From Pseudomonadota bacterium (GTDB lineage: Bacteria; Pseudomonadota; Gammaproteobacteria; Burkholderiales; Thiobacillaceae): a stretch of DNA of 5,468 nucleotides. The translations under genes were made by a program, and so were the position numbers. Under the pieces are notes generated by a model. It was not told the origin of the DNA. It ran no database searches and saw only the letters and a list, made by a program, of their open reading frames with translations. Of the stretch, positions 1 to 5,468 are shown one piece after another. Positions within the stretch are counted from its first letter, which is position 1. The number at the start of each line of letters is the position of its first letter. The stretch is taken from assembly GCA_021791235.1 (NCBI GenBank), contig JAJYXA010000338.1:1-5468 (forward strand), read 5' to 3'.

Positions 1-911
1 TGATCCTGCTGCCCACGGTGGAAGTGATCGGGGCCGACGTACACGACCAGCAGGAACTCATCCAGCATTTCCGCGGCATGGATGCCGTCATCAATCTGGT
101 CGGCATTCTGCACGAAGGCAAGGTCGGGCGTGTCGACCTGCCGAGTGCCCGCCGCGGCGATTTCCAGAAGGTCCATGTCGAACTGCCGCGCAAGGTCATT
201 CATGCCTGCGGCGAAGCGGGCGTGCACCGCCTGCTGCACATGAGCGCACTGGGCGCCAACCCGAACTCGCGCTCGGCCTATCAGCGGTCCAAGGGGATTG
301 CCGAAGCGCTGGTGCGCGAAGCCGGTATGCACCACAGCGAGCACGAGAACTGGTACCTCAACGGCCCCAAGTTCATCCACGGTTACGGCCTCAACGTCAC
401 GATCTTCCGGCCGTCGGTGATCTTCGGTCGTGGCGATTCCTTTCTCTCAATGTTCGCCCGTCTACTCAAAACTTTCCCGCTGCTGCCGCTCGCAGCGGCC
501 GACAGCCGCTTTGCGCCGGTCCATGTCGAAGACGTCGCACGCGCTTTTGCCGACAGCCTGGACAATACCGCCACCTACGACCAGACCTATGACTTGTGCG
601 GCCCCAATGCGTATACTCTGCAGGAACTGGTGAGCTATGTGGGCGAAGTCATCGGCAAGAAGCGCAGCATCGTCCCGCTGGGCAAATGGATGTCGTATTT
701 CCAGGCCTGGGCGCTGGAATTCAAGCCCGGCAAGAAGTTGATGACGCGCGACAACTTCTACGCCATGGGTACGGACAACGTGTGCCGTGGCGGCTGGCCG
801 TCCGTGTTCGATTTCCAGCCGGCATCGCTCGAGGCCATCGCCCCCGAATACCTGCGTGCCGACACGCCGCGTGCGCGGTATGAGGATTACCGGGAAAACG
901 CCCACCGCTAA
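1..911 (+). CDS. NDUFA9-like atypical SDR / NAD(P)-binding epimerase-family protein, 5' partial
   Basis: Member of the NAD(P)-binding, NDUFA9-like (complex I 39-kDa subunit-like) atypical short-chain dehydrogenase family. Bacterial members are usually free-standing and their substrate is not established. The frame is open to the left edge (first full codon at base 3, reading I-L-L-P-T). The GTG at 18 is therefore probably internal: roughly 45 residues, with the glycine-rich Rossmann dinucleotide motif, should lie upstream. Counting from GTG 18, one sees the INLVGIL strand (25-31), the HMSALGA strand with a conserved Ser (74-80), a Y88-x3-K92 pair (AYQRSK) as in active SDRs, the [11 protein letters not shown] motif (130-140) and the [10 protein letters not shown] motif (167-176). 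Residues about 104-126 ([13 protein letters not shown] and following) look like an insertion relative to the short 'GLDWTIFRPS' form I remember. TAA stop at 909-911, only 16 bases before cca, so probably cotranscribed with it. Family call is firm, function is not. Confidence 0.85.
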   Translation, partial: ILLPTVEVIGADVHDQQELIQHFRGMDAVINLVGILHEGKVGRVDLPSARRGDFQKVHVELPRKVIHACGEAGVHRLLHMSALGANPNSRSAYQRSKGIAEALVREAGMHHSEHENWYLNGPKFIHGYGLNVTIFRPSVIFGRGDSFLSMFARLLKTFPLLPLAAADSRFAPVHVEDVARAFADSLDNTATYDQTYDLCGPNAYTLQELVSYVGEVIGKKRSIVPLGKWMSYFQAWALEFKPGKKLMTRDNFYAMGTDNVCRGGWPSVFDFQPASLEAIAPEYLRADTPRARYEDYRENAHR

Positions 912-927
912 GTCCTGCCACGCCGCC

Positions 928-2556
928 ATGAAAACCTACATCGTTGGCGGCGCAGTGCGTGACCGGTTGCTGGGCCTGCCGGTGGCCGACCGCGATCACG
1001 TCGTCGTCGGGGCAACGCCCGACGATATGGTGGCGCTGGGCTACCAGCCGGTCGGCAAGGATTTTCCCGTTTTCCTGCACCCGACAACCCACGAGGAATA
1101 CGCGCTGGCGCGCACCGAGCGCAAGTCCGGGCACGGCTACAAGGGCTTCACCGTATACGCCGCACCGGAAGTCACGCTGGTAGAGGATCTGCGCCGGCGC
1201 GACCTCACCATCAACGCCATGGCCGAGGACGAGTCCGGCGCGCTGGTCGACCCTTACGGCGGCCAGCGCGATCTGGCGGCGAGGGTTTTCCGCCATGTGA
1301 GTGAAGCCTTTGCCGAAGACCCGGTGCGGATTTTGAGAGTCGCGCGCTTTGCCGCCCGCTTCACCGACTTTGCCGTGGCGCCGGAAACCAACGCGCTGAT
1401 GCGGCAGATGGTGGACAACGGCGAAATCGATGCACTCGTGCCAGAACGTGTGTGGCAGGAAATCGCTCGTGGCCTGATGGAAGCGCAGCCCTCGCGCATG
1501 TTCCAGGTGCTGCGCGACTGCGGTGCGCTGGCGCGGCTGCTTCCCGAAATCGATCGCCTGTTTGGCGTGCCGCAGCCGCCCGAGCACCATCCGGAAATCG
1601 ATACCGGCGTTCACGTCATGCTGGTCGTCGACTGGGCGGCGCAACAGGGCATGAGCCTGCCGGTGCGTTTTGCTGCCTTGACGCACGATCTCGGCAAGGG
1701 CGTCACCCCGCCCGAACTGTGGCCGGCGCATCACGGCCACGAAGGCAAAAGCGTCGAACTGGTGCGCGCGCTGAGCACGCGCATCCGGGTGCCTGTCGAC
1801 TGCCGCGACCTCGCCGTCGCGGTGGCGCGCGACCATGGCAACGCCCATCGCGCGCTGGAATTGCGCCCCGGAACGGTGGTCGAACTGCTGGAACGGGTCG
1901 ACGCTTTCCGCCGTCCCGAACGCTTCGAGGCCTTTCTGCAGGCCTGCGAATGCGATTTCCGTGGCCGGCCCGGCTACGAGAGCAAGCCGTTTCCCGCACC
2001 GGGTTACCTGCGGCAGGCGCTGCGCGCGGCGCAGGCCATTGACGCAGGGGCCGTGGCGCGTAGTGTCGAGCCGGCGCGCATCCCGGAAGCGATTTTCCAG
2101 GCGCGGGCGCAGGCGGTGGCAGCCTTGCGCAGCCAGGGGGATGCGCACTGGGAACATTTCCCGCACCGGGCGGACATGGGCGTGCGTGGCATCGGACCTA
2201 CCCTGGCGGCTGCATTCGAGCAAACAGCGCTGGCAATGACCGCCGTGGTGACCGATCCGTCCGGGGTGGCGGCGAATGAGGCGGTGGACATCCGCTGCGA
2301 GGCGCCGGACGACGAACTGCTGCTGGTCGACTGGCTGAATGCGCTGATCCTGGAGATGGCCGCGCGCCACCTGCTGTTCGGCCGCTTCGAGGTCAGCCTG
2401 GACAGCCATCGGCTGCACGCCACCGCCTGGGGCGAGCCGGTCGACCCGGACAGACACCAGCCGGCCGTCGAGATCAAGGGCGCCACCTATACTGAACTGA
2501 AAGTCGGGAGGAACGAATCCGGGCAGTGGTTTGCCCAGTGCGTGGTGGACGTCTGA
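928..2556 (+). CDS. cca: CCA tRNA nucleotidyltransferase (with HD domain) fused to C-terminal archease domain
   Basis: 542 residues; E. coli Cca has about 412. Residues 1 to about 400 form a complete class II CCA-adding enzyme, which adds or repairs the 3' CCA of tRNA from CTP and ATP. Visible are [10 protein letters not shown] (7-16), the metal-binding D21-R-D23, [11 protein letters not shown] (89-99), [16 protein letters not shown] (130-145) and PERVWQE (172-178). The HD domain follows, with DTGVH (225-229), THDLGKG (252-258; H253/D254) and HHGHEG (268-273). In E. coli this HD domain gives 2',3'-cyclic phosphodiesterase and 2'-nucleotidase activity. Residues about 408-542 are a full archease, the RtcB activator. 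Both domains share one frame with no stop between them. The ATG at 928 gives the [12 protein letters not shown] start typical of Cca; no clear Shine-Dalgarno precedes it, which fits translation coupled to the gene ending 16 bases upstream. rtcB follows after 39 bases. Cytoplasmic. Both domain calls are firm; the joint role is inferred. Confidence 0.95.
   Translation: MKTYIVGGAVRDRLLGLPVADRDHVVVGATPDDMVALGYQPVGKDFPVFLHPTTHEEYALARTERKSGHGYKGFTVYAAPEVTLVEDLRRRDLTINAMAEDESGALVDPYGGQRDLAARVFRHVSEAFAEDPVRILRVARFAARFTDFAVAPETNALMRQMVDNGEIDALVPERVWQEIARGLMEAQPSRMFQVLRDCGALARLLPEIDRLFGVPQPPEHHPEIDTGVHVMLVVDWAAQQGMSLPVRFAALTHDLGKGVTPPELWPAHHGHEGKSVELVRALSTRIRVPVDCRDLAVAVARDHGNAHRALELRPGTVVELLERVDAFRRPERFEAFLQACECDFRGRPGYESKPFPAPGYLRQALRAAQAIDAGAVARSVEPARIPEAIFQARAQAVAALRSQGDAHWEHFPHRADMGVRGIGPTLAAAFEQTALAMTAVVTDPSGVAANEAVDIRCEAPDDELLLVDWLNALILEMAARHLLFGRFEVSLDSHRLHATAWGEPVDPDRHQPAVEIKGATYTELKVGRNESGQWFAQCVVDV
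2149..2553 (+). other. Archease domain region of the Cca fusion protein
   Basis: Residues 408-542 of the fusion, about 135 residues, the usual size of a free archease (MTH1598/TM1083-like, formerly DUF101). Archease speeds RtcB guanylation and ligation and allows multiple turnover. Visible family marks, in order: [16 protein letters not shown] (408-423), containing the H-x-A-D motif with D416, which matches the conserved metal-binding Asp; [16 protein letters not shown] (458-473); LLFGRFEV (482-489); [14 protein letters not shown] (513-526); and the C-terminal A-Q-C-V-V-D-V with D541 as penultimate residue, the other acidic end of the metal site. Residues about 395-407 form a short Ala/Gln-rich linker to Cca. 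No in-frame ATG lies near the junction. GTG 2116 and TTG 2125 are in frame but have no well-spaced Shine-Dalgarno, so a separate archease is unlikely though not excluded. Confidence 0.93.
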
Positions 2557-2583
2557 ATTCCACAGGCCCCTTGACGGTTAACT

Positions 2584-2587
2584 GAGG
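2584..2587 (+). promoter_or_regulatory. Ribosome binding site of rtcB
   Basis: GAGG with an 8-base spacer to the ATG at 2596. It lies in the 39-base gap after the cca-archease stop and fixes the rtcB start. No terminator is visible in this gap, so rtcB is probably read on the same transcript. Confidence 0.75.
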
Positions 2588-2595
2588 TTTCCAGG

Positions 2596-4026
2596 ATGAA
2601 TCTTGCCCAGTTCAAGCAGGTGTCGGAGGTCGAATGGCAGATCGCGCCGTTCGGGAAGATGCGCGTGCCGGCGGTGATCTTTGCCGATCAGGCGTTGATC
2701 CGCGACATGGACGACAAGGTCTTCGAGCAGCTCACCAACGTCGCCACCCTGCCGGGCATCGTCCAGGCGGCCTATGCCATGCCTGACGCGCACTGGGGCT
2801 ACGGCTTTCCGATCGGCGGGGTGGCAGCGTTCGATGCCGACGCCGGCGGCGTGGTGTCTGCCGGCGGGGTGGGGTTCGACATTTCCTGCGGCGTGCGCAC
2901 CCTCCACACCGGGCTCAGGGCAGACGAGATTGCGCCGCTCAAGCAGCGGCTGGCCGACCGCCTGTTTGCCCACATCCCGGCCGGGGTGGGCAGCACCGGC
3001 CCGTTGCGGCTGAATGCGAACGAGATGGATGCGATGTTGCGCGGCGGCGCGCGCTGGGCGGTCGAGCACGGCTACGGCAGCGCGGCCGATCTCGAACGCA
3101 TCGAGGAGCAGGGCTGCATGGCCGGCGCTGAACCCGACAAGGTATCGGACCAGGCCAAGCGCCGCCAGCGTGACGAGATCGGCACGCTGGGTTCCGGCAA
3201 TCATTACCTCGAACTGCAGGAAATCGTCGAGATCTTCGATACGAAAGCGGCCGACCGTTTTCGCCTGCGCGTGGGCGAGGTGGTGGTTAGCATCCACTGC
3301 GGCTCGCGCGGGCTGGGACACCAGATCGGCACCGAATTCCTCAAGCAGATGGTGATCGCCGCGCCAGGTTACGGCATTGAACTGCCCGACCGCGAGCTCG
3401 CCTGCGCGCCCATCCAGTCCCCGCTGGGTCAGGCCTACCTCGGCGCCATGCGTGCGGGGATCAATTGCGCCCTGGCCAACCGTCAGGTCATCACCCATCT
3501 CACCCGCCAGGTGTTTGCCGACCTGTTGCCGGGGACGCACCTCACCCTGATCTACGACGTGTCGCACAACACCTGCAAGCTGGAACCGCACACGGTTGAT
3601 GGCCAGACGCGCCGCCTGTTCGTGCACCGCAAGGGCGCGACGCGCGCCTTCGGCCCTGGCCATCCGGCGCTACCCGGTGATTTGCGCGACATCGGCCAGC
3701 CGGTGCTGATCGGCGGCAGCATGGGCACCGCGTCCTACATCCTGGTCGGCACCGAGACGGGCATGACGCGCGCCTTCAGCTCCGCCTGCCACGGTGCCGG
3801 GCGGGCCATGAGTCGCCACCAGGCCACCCGCCAGTGGCACGGTCGTGCCCTGGTGGACGAACTCGCCAGCCAGGGCATCCTGATCCGCAGCCCCTCGCTG
3901 CGCGGCGTGGCGGAAGAAGCGCCGGGCGCCTACAAGGACGTCAGCGCAGTGGTGGAGGCAGCCGACCGCGCCGGGCTGGCGCGCAAGGTAGCCAGACTGA
4001 AACCGCTGGTCTGCATCAAGGGCTGA
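2596..4026 (+). CDS. rtcB: RNA-splicing ligase RtcB (3'-phosphate/5'-OH RNA ligase, long form)
   Basis: GTP- and Mn2+-dependent ligase that joins RNA 3'-phosphate or 2',3'-cyclic phosphate ends to 5'-OH ends, used in tRNA splicing and RNA repair. 476 residues, near the archaeal length (Pyrococcus RtcB about 481) and longer than E. coli RtcB (408). Active-site residues are complete: D95 and C98 in GVGFDISCGVR (91-101), H203 in GSGNHYLE (199-206), H234 in SIHCGSRGLGHQIG (232-245), H324 in YDVSHN (320-325), and H399 in CHGAGR (398-403), the expected guanylate-accepting His. AMPDAHWGYGFPIGG (61-75), RKGATRA (345-351) and GSMGTASYIL (374-383) are also typical. ATG at 2596 follows GAGG at good spacing. 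No rtcA or rtcR lies in the window, so the E. coli-style stress-induced layout is not seen. The upstream cca-archease fusion supplies the cognate activator, making this a tRNA maturation/repair unit by inference. Confidence 0.97.
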   Translation: MNLAQFKQVSEVEWQIAPFGKMRVPAVIFADQALIRDMDDKVFEQLTNVATLPGIVQAAYAMPDAHWGYGFPIGGVAAFDADAGGVVSAGGVGFDISCGVRTLHTGLRADEIAPLKQRLADRLFAHIPAGVGSTGPLRLNANEMDAMLRGGARWAVEHGYGSAADLERIEEQGCMAGAEPDKVSDQAKRRQRDEIGTLGSGNHYLELQEIVEIFDTKAADRFRLRVGEVVVSIHCGSRGLGHQIGTEFLKQMVIAAPGYGIELPDRELACAPIQSPLGQAYLGAMRAGINCALANRQVITHLTRQVFADLLPGTHLTLIYDVSHNTCKLEPHTVDGQTRRLFVHRKGATRAFGPGHPALPGDLRDIGQPVLIGGSMGTASYILVGTETGMTRAFSSACHGAGRAMSRHQATRQWHGRALVDELASQGILIRSPSLRGVAEEAPGAYKDVSAVVEAADRAGLARKVARLKPLVCIKG

Positions 4027-4048
4027 ATGCTATCCGTGGGTCGTATCG

Positions 4049-4068
4049 CTGGAACTGCACACCTCCAG
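4049..4068 (+). repeat. Small inverted repeat after rtcB
   Basis: CTGGA (4049-4053) pairs with TCCAG (4064-4068) around a 10-base loop. It lies 22 bases after the rtcB stop. A five-base stem with no following T-run is weak evidence for a terminator; it could also be chance, and it overlaps the likely -35 zone of the fpr promoter. Confidence 0.3.
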
Positions 4069-4091
4069 ATGCATCAAATTATCTTTATACT
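4064..4091 (+). promoter_or_regulatory. Candidate sigma-70 promoter for fpr
   Basis: TATACT at 4086-4091 matches the -10 consensus at five of six bases within a local AT-rich stretch. TCCAGA at 4064-4069, 16 bases upstream, matches the -35 consensus at only three of six. Predicted transcription start is near 4098, giving a leader of about 50 bases before the fpr ATG. The -10 is plausible; the -35 is poor, so an activator may be needed or the call may be wrong. Confidence 0.45.
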
Positions 4092-4097
4092 TTGCGC

Positions 4098-4114
4098 CCA
4101 GCCTTGGACGCTGG
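4098..4114 (+). repeat. Small hairpin in the predicted fpr leader
   Basis: CCAGC (4098-4102) and GCTGG (4110-4114) form a five-base perfect stem with a seven-base loop. If transcription starts near 4098, this hairpin would sit at the very 5' end of the mRNA, where it could protect the transcript from decay. Short enough to be chance in GC-rich DNA. Confidence 0.3.
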
Positions 4115-4138
4115 CCAGATAGGCCGCCATTAAACAAC

Positions 4139-4142
4139 GGAG
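4139..4142 (+). promoter_or_regulatory. Ribosome binding site of fpr
   Basis: GGAG with a 6-base spacer to ATG 4149. It is a good site and supports this start. Confidence 0.75.
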
Positions 4143-4148
4143 TGAAGC

Positions 4149-4895
4149 ATGCCTTACAGCGAACAGACAGTGCAGTCGGTGCGTCCGTGGTCGGACAAGA
4201 CGTTCAGTTTCACCCTCAGCCGTCCACAGGATTTTTCATTCGAAAATGGTGAATTCGTCACCATCGGTTTGAAGCGCGAAGGCAAACTGGTGGCGCGCGC
4301 CTATTCCATCGTGTCCACGGCCGACCACGACCATCTCGAGTTTCTCAGCATCCATGTGCCGGACGGCCCGCTGACCAGCCAGCTGGTCCACATCCGCCCC
4401 GGTGACAGCGTGTGGGTCAACAGCAAGGCTACCGGTTCGCTCACGCTCAATCATGTGCTGCCTGGACGCACGCTGTACATGCTTGCCACCGGCACCGGGC
4501 TGGCGCCATTCATGAGCCTGATCCGTGACCCCGAACTCTATGCCCGCTATGAAAGCGTGGTTCTGGTGCACTCGGTGCGCACGGTGGCCGAACTGGCCTA
4601 TCGCGCCGAAATCGAGGCCATGGACAACGACCAGCTGCATTACGTGCCGACGGTGACGCGCGAACCGTTTCCCACGCCCGAACGCGGCGGCGACCTGTTC
4701 CGCTCGGGCGCGTTGTCGCAACGTCTCGGCCTGCCCGCGCCGGACCCGGAACACGACCGCGTGATGATCTGCGGCAATCCGGCGATGACACGCGAACTCA
4801 CGCACCATTTGAAGGACGCAGGCTGGACGTTGACCAACCATCGAGGCATCGGCAATTTCACCACTGAAGTTGCGTTTGTCGTGCACCACGAATAA
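4149..4895 (+). CDS. fpr: Ferredoxin/flavodoxin--NADP+ reductase
   Basis: FAD enzyme that moves electrons between NADPH and ferredoxin or flavodoxin, supplying reduced ferredoxin for biosynthesis, Fe-S cluster work and oxidative stress defence; cytoplasmic. 248 residues, typical for bacterial class I Fpr. The N-terminal FAD-binding barrel (about 1-100) carries the RAYSIVS flavin motif (50-56; R50, Y52, S53) and GEFVTIGL (34-41). The NADP-binding half has [19 protein letters not shown] (111-129), VHSVRT (140-145) and VMICGNPAM (205-213). The end, [13 protein letters not shown] (236-248), resembles the subclass A tail that stacks over the flavin (family members usually end near A-F-V-E), here with an extra His-His-Glu. 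ATG 4149 has a GGAG site. It lies 122 bases after rtcB behind its own candidate promoter and 37 bases before kup. No functional tie to the RNA genes is apparent. Confidence 0.93.
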   Translation: MPYSEQTVQSVRPWSDKTFSFTLSRPQDFSFENGEFVTIGLKREGKLVARAYSIVSTADHDHLEFLSIHVPDGPLTSQLVHIRPGDSVWVNSKATGSLTLNHVLPGRTLYMLATGTGLAPFMSLIRDPELYARYESVVLVHSVRTVAELAYRAEIEAMDNDQLHYVPTVTREPFPTPERGGDLFRSGALSQRLGLPAPDPEHDRVMICGNPAMTRELTHHLKDAGWTLTNHRGIGNFTTEVAFVVHHE

Positions 4896-4932
4896 TCTGC
4901 CGCCTTCGCCTCTTCCCGGCATCAACCGCTTC

Positions 4933-5468
4933 ATGGAAGCAAACGCTCACAGCCGCGCAGCGCTGACGCTTGCTGCGCTCGGTGTCGTCTACGGTGATAT
5001 CGGAACCAGTCCGCTCTATGCCCTGAAGGAAACCCTGAGCCCGGCCCACGGCATTCCAGCCGGACCTGAAACCGTGCTGGGCGCCGCGTCGGCGATTTTC
5101 TGGGCATTGATGCTGGTGGTGTCCCTGAAATACGTGTTGCTGGTGCTGCGTGCCGACAACCACGGCGAAGGCGGCATCATGGCGCTGCTCGCACTGGCGC
5201 GGCATGCCGTGGTGCAACAGCCGCGTGCGCTGCGCACGGTGGCGCTGGCCGGCATGGCGGGCGCTGCGCTGTTCTACGGCGATGCCGTACTGACCCCTGC
5301 GATTTCGGTGCTGTCGGCGGTCGAAGGACTGTCGGTCGGCACCCACGTATTCGAACCCTATGTGATGCCGCTTGCGATCGGCGTGCTCGCCGGGCTGTTT
5401 TTCATGCAGCAGCATGGCACGGCCAGCGTCGGCGCCTGGTTCGGCCCGGTCGCGGTGCTTTGGTTCGC
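4933..5468 (+). CDS. kup: Kup-family potassium uptake transporter, 3' partial
   Basis: Low-affinity K+:H+ symporter of the inner membrane (KUP/HAK/KT family). The window holds 178 codons, about the first third of a protein usually near 620-630 residues; it runs off the right edge with no stop. Signature motifs are clear: [19 protein letters not shown] (15-33), with the Asp (D22) conserved in the ion path; [14 protein letters not shown] (72-85); [20 protein letters not shown] (112-131); and [20 protein letters not shown] (159-178). Hydrophobic segments at about 10-30, 48-71, 100-120 and 143-158 fit the first membrane helices. The ATG at 4933 has no evident Shine-Dalgarno. An in-frame TTG at 4876, inside fpr and preceded by a weak GAAG (4866-4869), would add 19 residues ([19 protein letters not shown]) with no stop between, so the start is uncertain. 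The 37-base gap suggests cotranscription with fpr. Confidence 0.93.
   Translation, partial: MEANAHSRAALTLAALGVVYGDIGTSPLYALKETLSPAHGIPAGPETVLGAASAIFWALMLVVSLKYVLLVLRADNHGEGGIMALLALARHAVVQQPRALRTVALAGMAGAALFYGDAVLTPAISVLSAVEGLSVGTHVFEPYVMPLAIGVLAGLFFMQQHGTASVGAWFGPVAVLWF

Larger units (their letters stand above)
4027..4148 (+). other. Intergenic region between rtcB and fpr
   Basis: The only gap above 40 bases in the window. It is clearly more AT-rich in its middle (about 4068-4094) than the flanking genes. It holds a candidate -10 element, two short inverted repeats and the fpr ribosome binding site. No ORF or tRNA-like fold was seen, and no classical terminator with a T-run. It probably separates the cca/rtcB unit from fpr. 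Confidence 0.6.

Noticed and set aside
18..20. GTG at 18 as the true start of the first gene
   Set aside because: The frame is open to the window edge and the Rossmann glycine motif is missing, so the gene begins upstream.
721..2457. Minus-strand open frame of 578 codons opposite cca
   Set aside because: The plus-strand frame is unmistakably Cca-archease. The minus product is a His/Arg/Gln-rich sequence with no recognisable motif, typical of shadow frames in GC-rich DNA.
2527..2542. Sigma-54-like GG-N10-GC spacing just before rtcB (E. coli rtcB is sigma-54 dependent)
   Set aside because: Only the GG and GC pairs and a few other bases match; the CAC after TGG is absent. It sits inside conserved archease codons, and such spacing is common by chance in GC-rich DNA.
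2571..2576. TTGACG as a -35 element for rtcB
   Set aside because: A matching -10 would fall at or past the rtcB start codon and none is seen there.
2578..3663. Minus-strand open frame of 361 codons opposite rtcB
   Set aside because: It lies wholly over rtcB codons with conserved motifs, shows no family features and no start context; a composition artefact.
4049..4068. Rho-independent terminator for rtcB
   Set aside because: The stem is only five base pairs with a ten-base loop and no T-run follows; kept only as a small inverted repeat.
3834..4133. Plus-strand open frame of 99 codons running from the end of rtcB into the intergenic region
   Set aside because: Mostly out-of-frame rtcB sequence, rich in Arg/Gly/Gln, with no ribosome binding site and no recognisable domain.

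Overview
The window is GC-rich chromosomal DNA, densely coded on the plus strand. All five genes read left to right and no mobile element, CRISPR array, tRNA or rRNA was found. Protein similarity recalled from known families, together with the gene mix, suggests a betaproteobacterium, perhaps a Thiobacillus/Nitrosomonadales-type chemolithotroph. That mix is a bacterial NDUFA9-like protein beside cca, a class I Fpr and a Kup transporter. The lineage is inferred from family resemblance only; no search was run.

Layout. (1) 1-911: a 5'-truncated NDUFA9-like atypical short-chain dehydrogenase. (2) 928-2556: a 542-residue protein that joins a complete CCA-adding enzyme (Cca, about 400 residues with the HD domain) in frame to a complete archease domain (about 135 residues). 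(3) 2596-4026: a 476-residue long-form RtcB RNA ligase with all expected metal and guanylate ligands. (4) 4027-4148: a 122-base intergenic region with a candidate -10 element and two small hairpins, the only real gap in the window. (5) 4149-4895: ferredoxin/flavodoxin-NADP+ reductase. (6) 4933-5468: the N-terminal third of a Kup potassium transporter, running off the right edge.

How the genes work together. The central point is the RNA-repair cassette. Archease is the known activator of RtcB, and here it is the C-terminal domain of the enzyme that builds and repairs the tRNA CCA end. The gene for its client RtcB starts 39 bases downstream with a good ribosome binding site. RtcB seals 2',3'-cyclic-phosphate (or 3'-phosphate) and 5'-OH RNA ends. 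The HD domain of gammaproteobacterial Cca is known to act on 2',3'-cyclic phosphates. The arrangement therefore suggests one physical unit that can process tRNA 3' ends, handle cyclic-phosphate ends and switch on the ligase that reseals cleaved tRNA. The domain calls are well supported by visible motifs; the joint function is inference. The fpr and kup genes look like unrelated housekeeping neighbours, with fpr apparently starting a new transcription unit.
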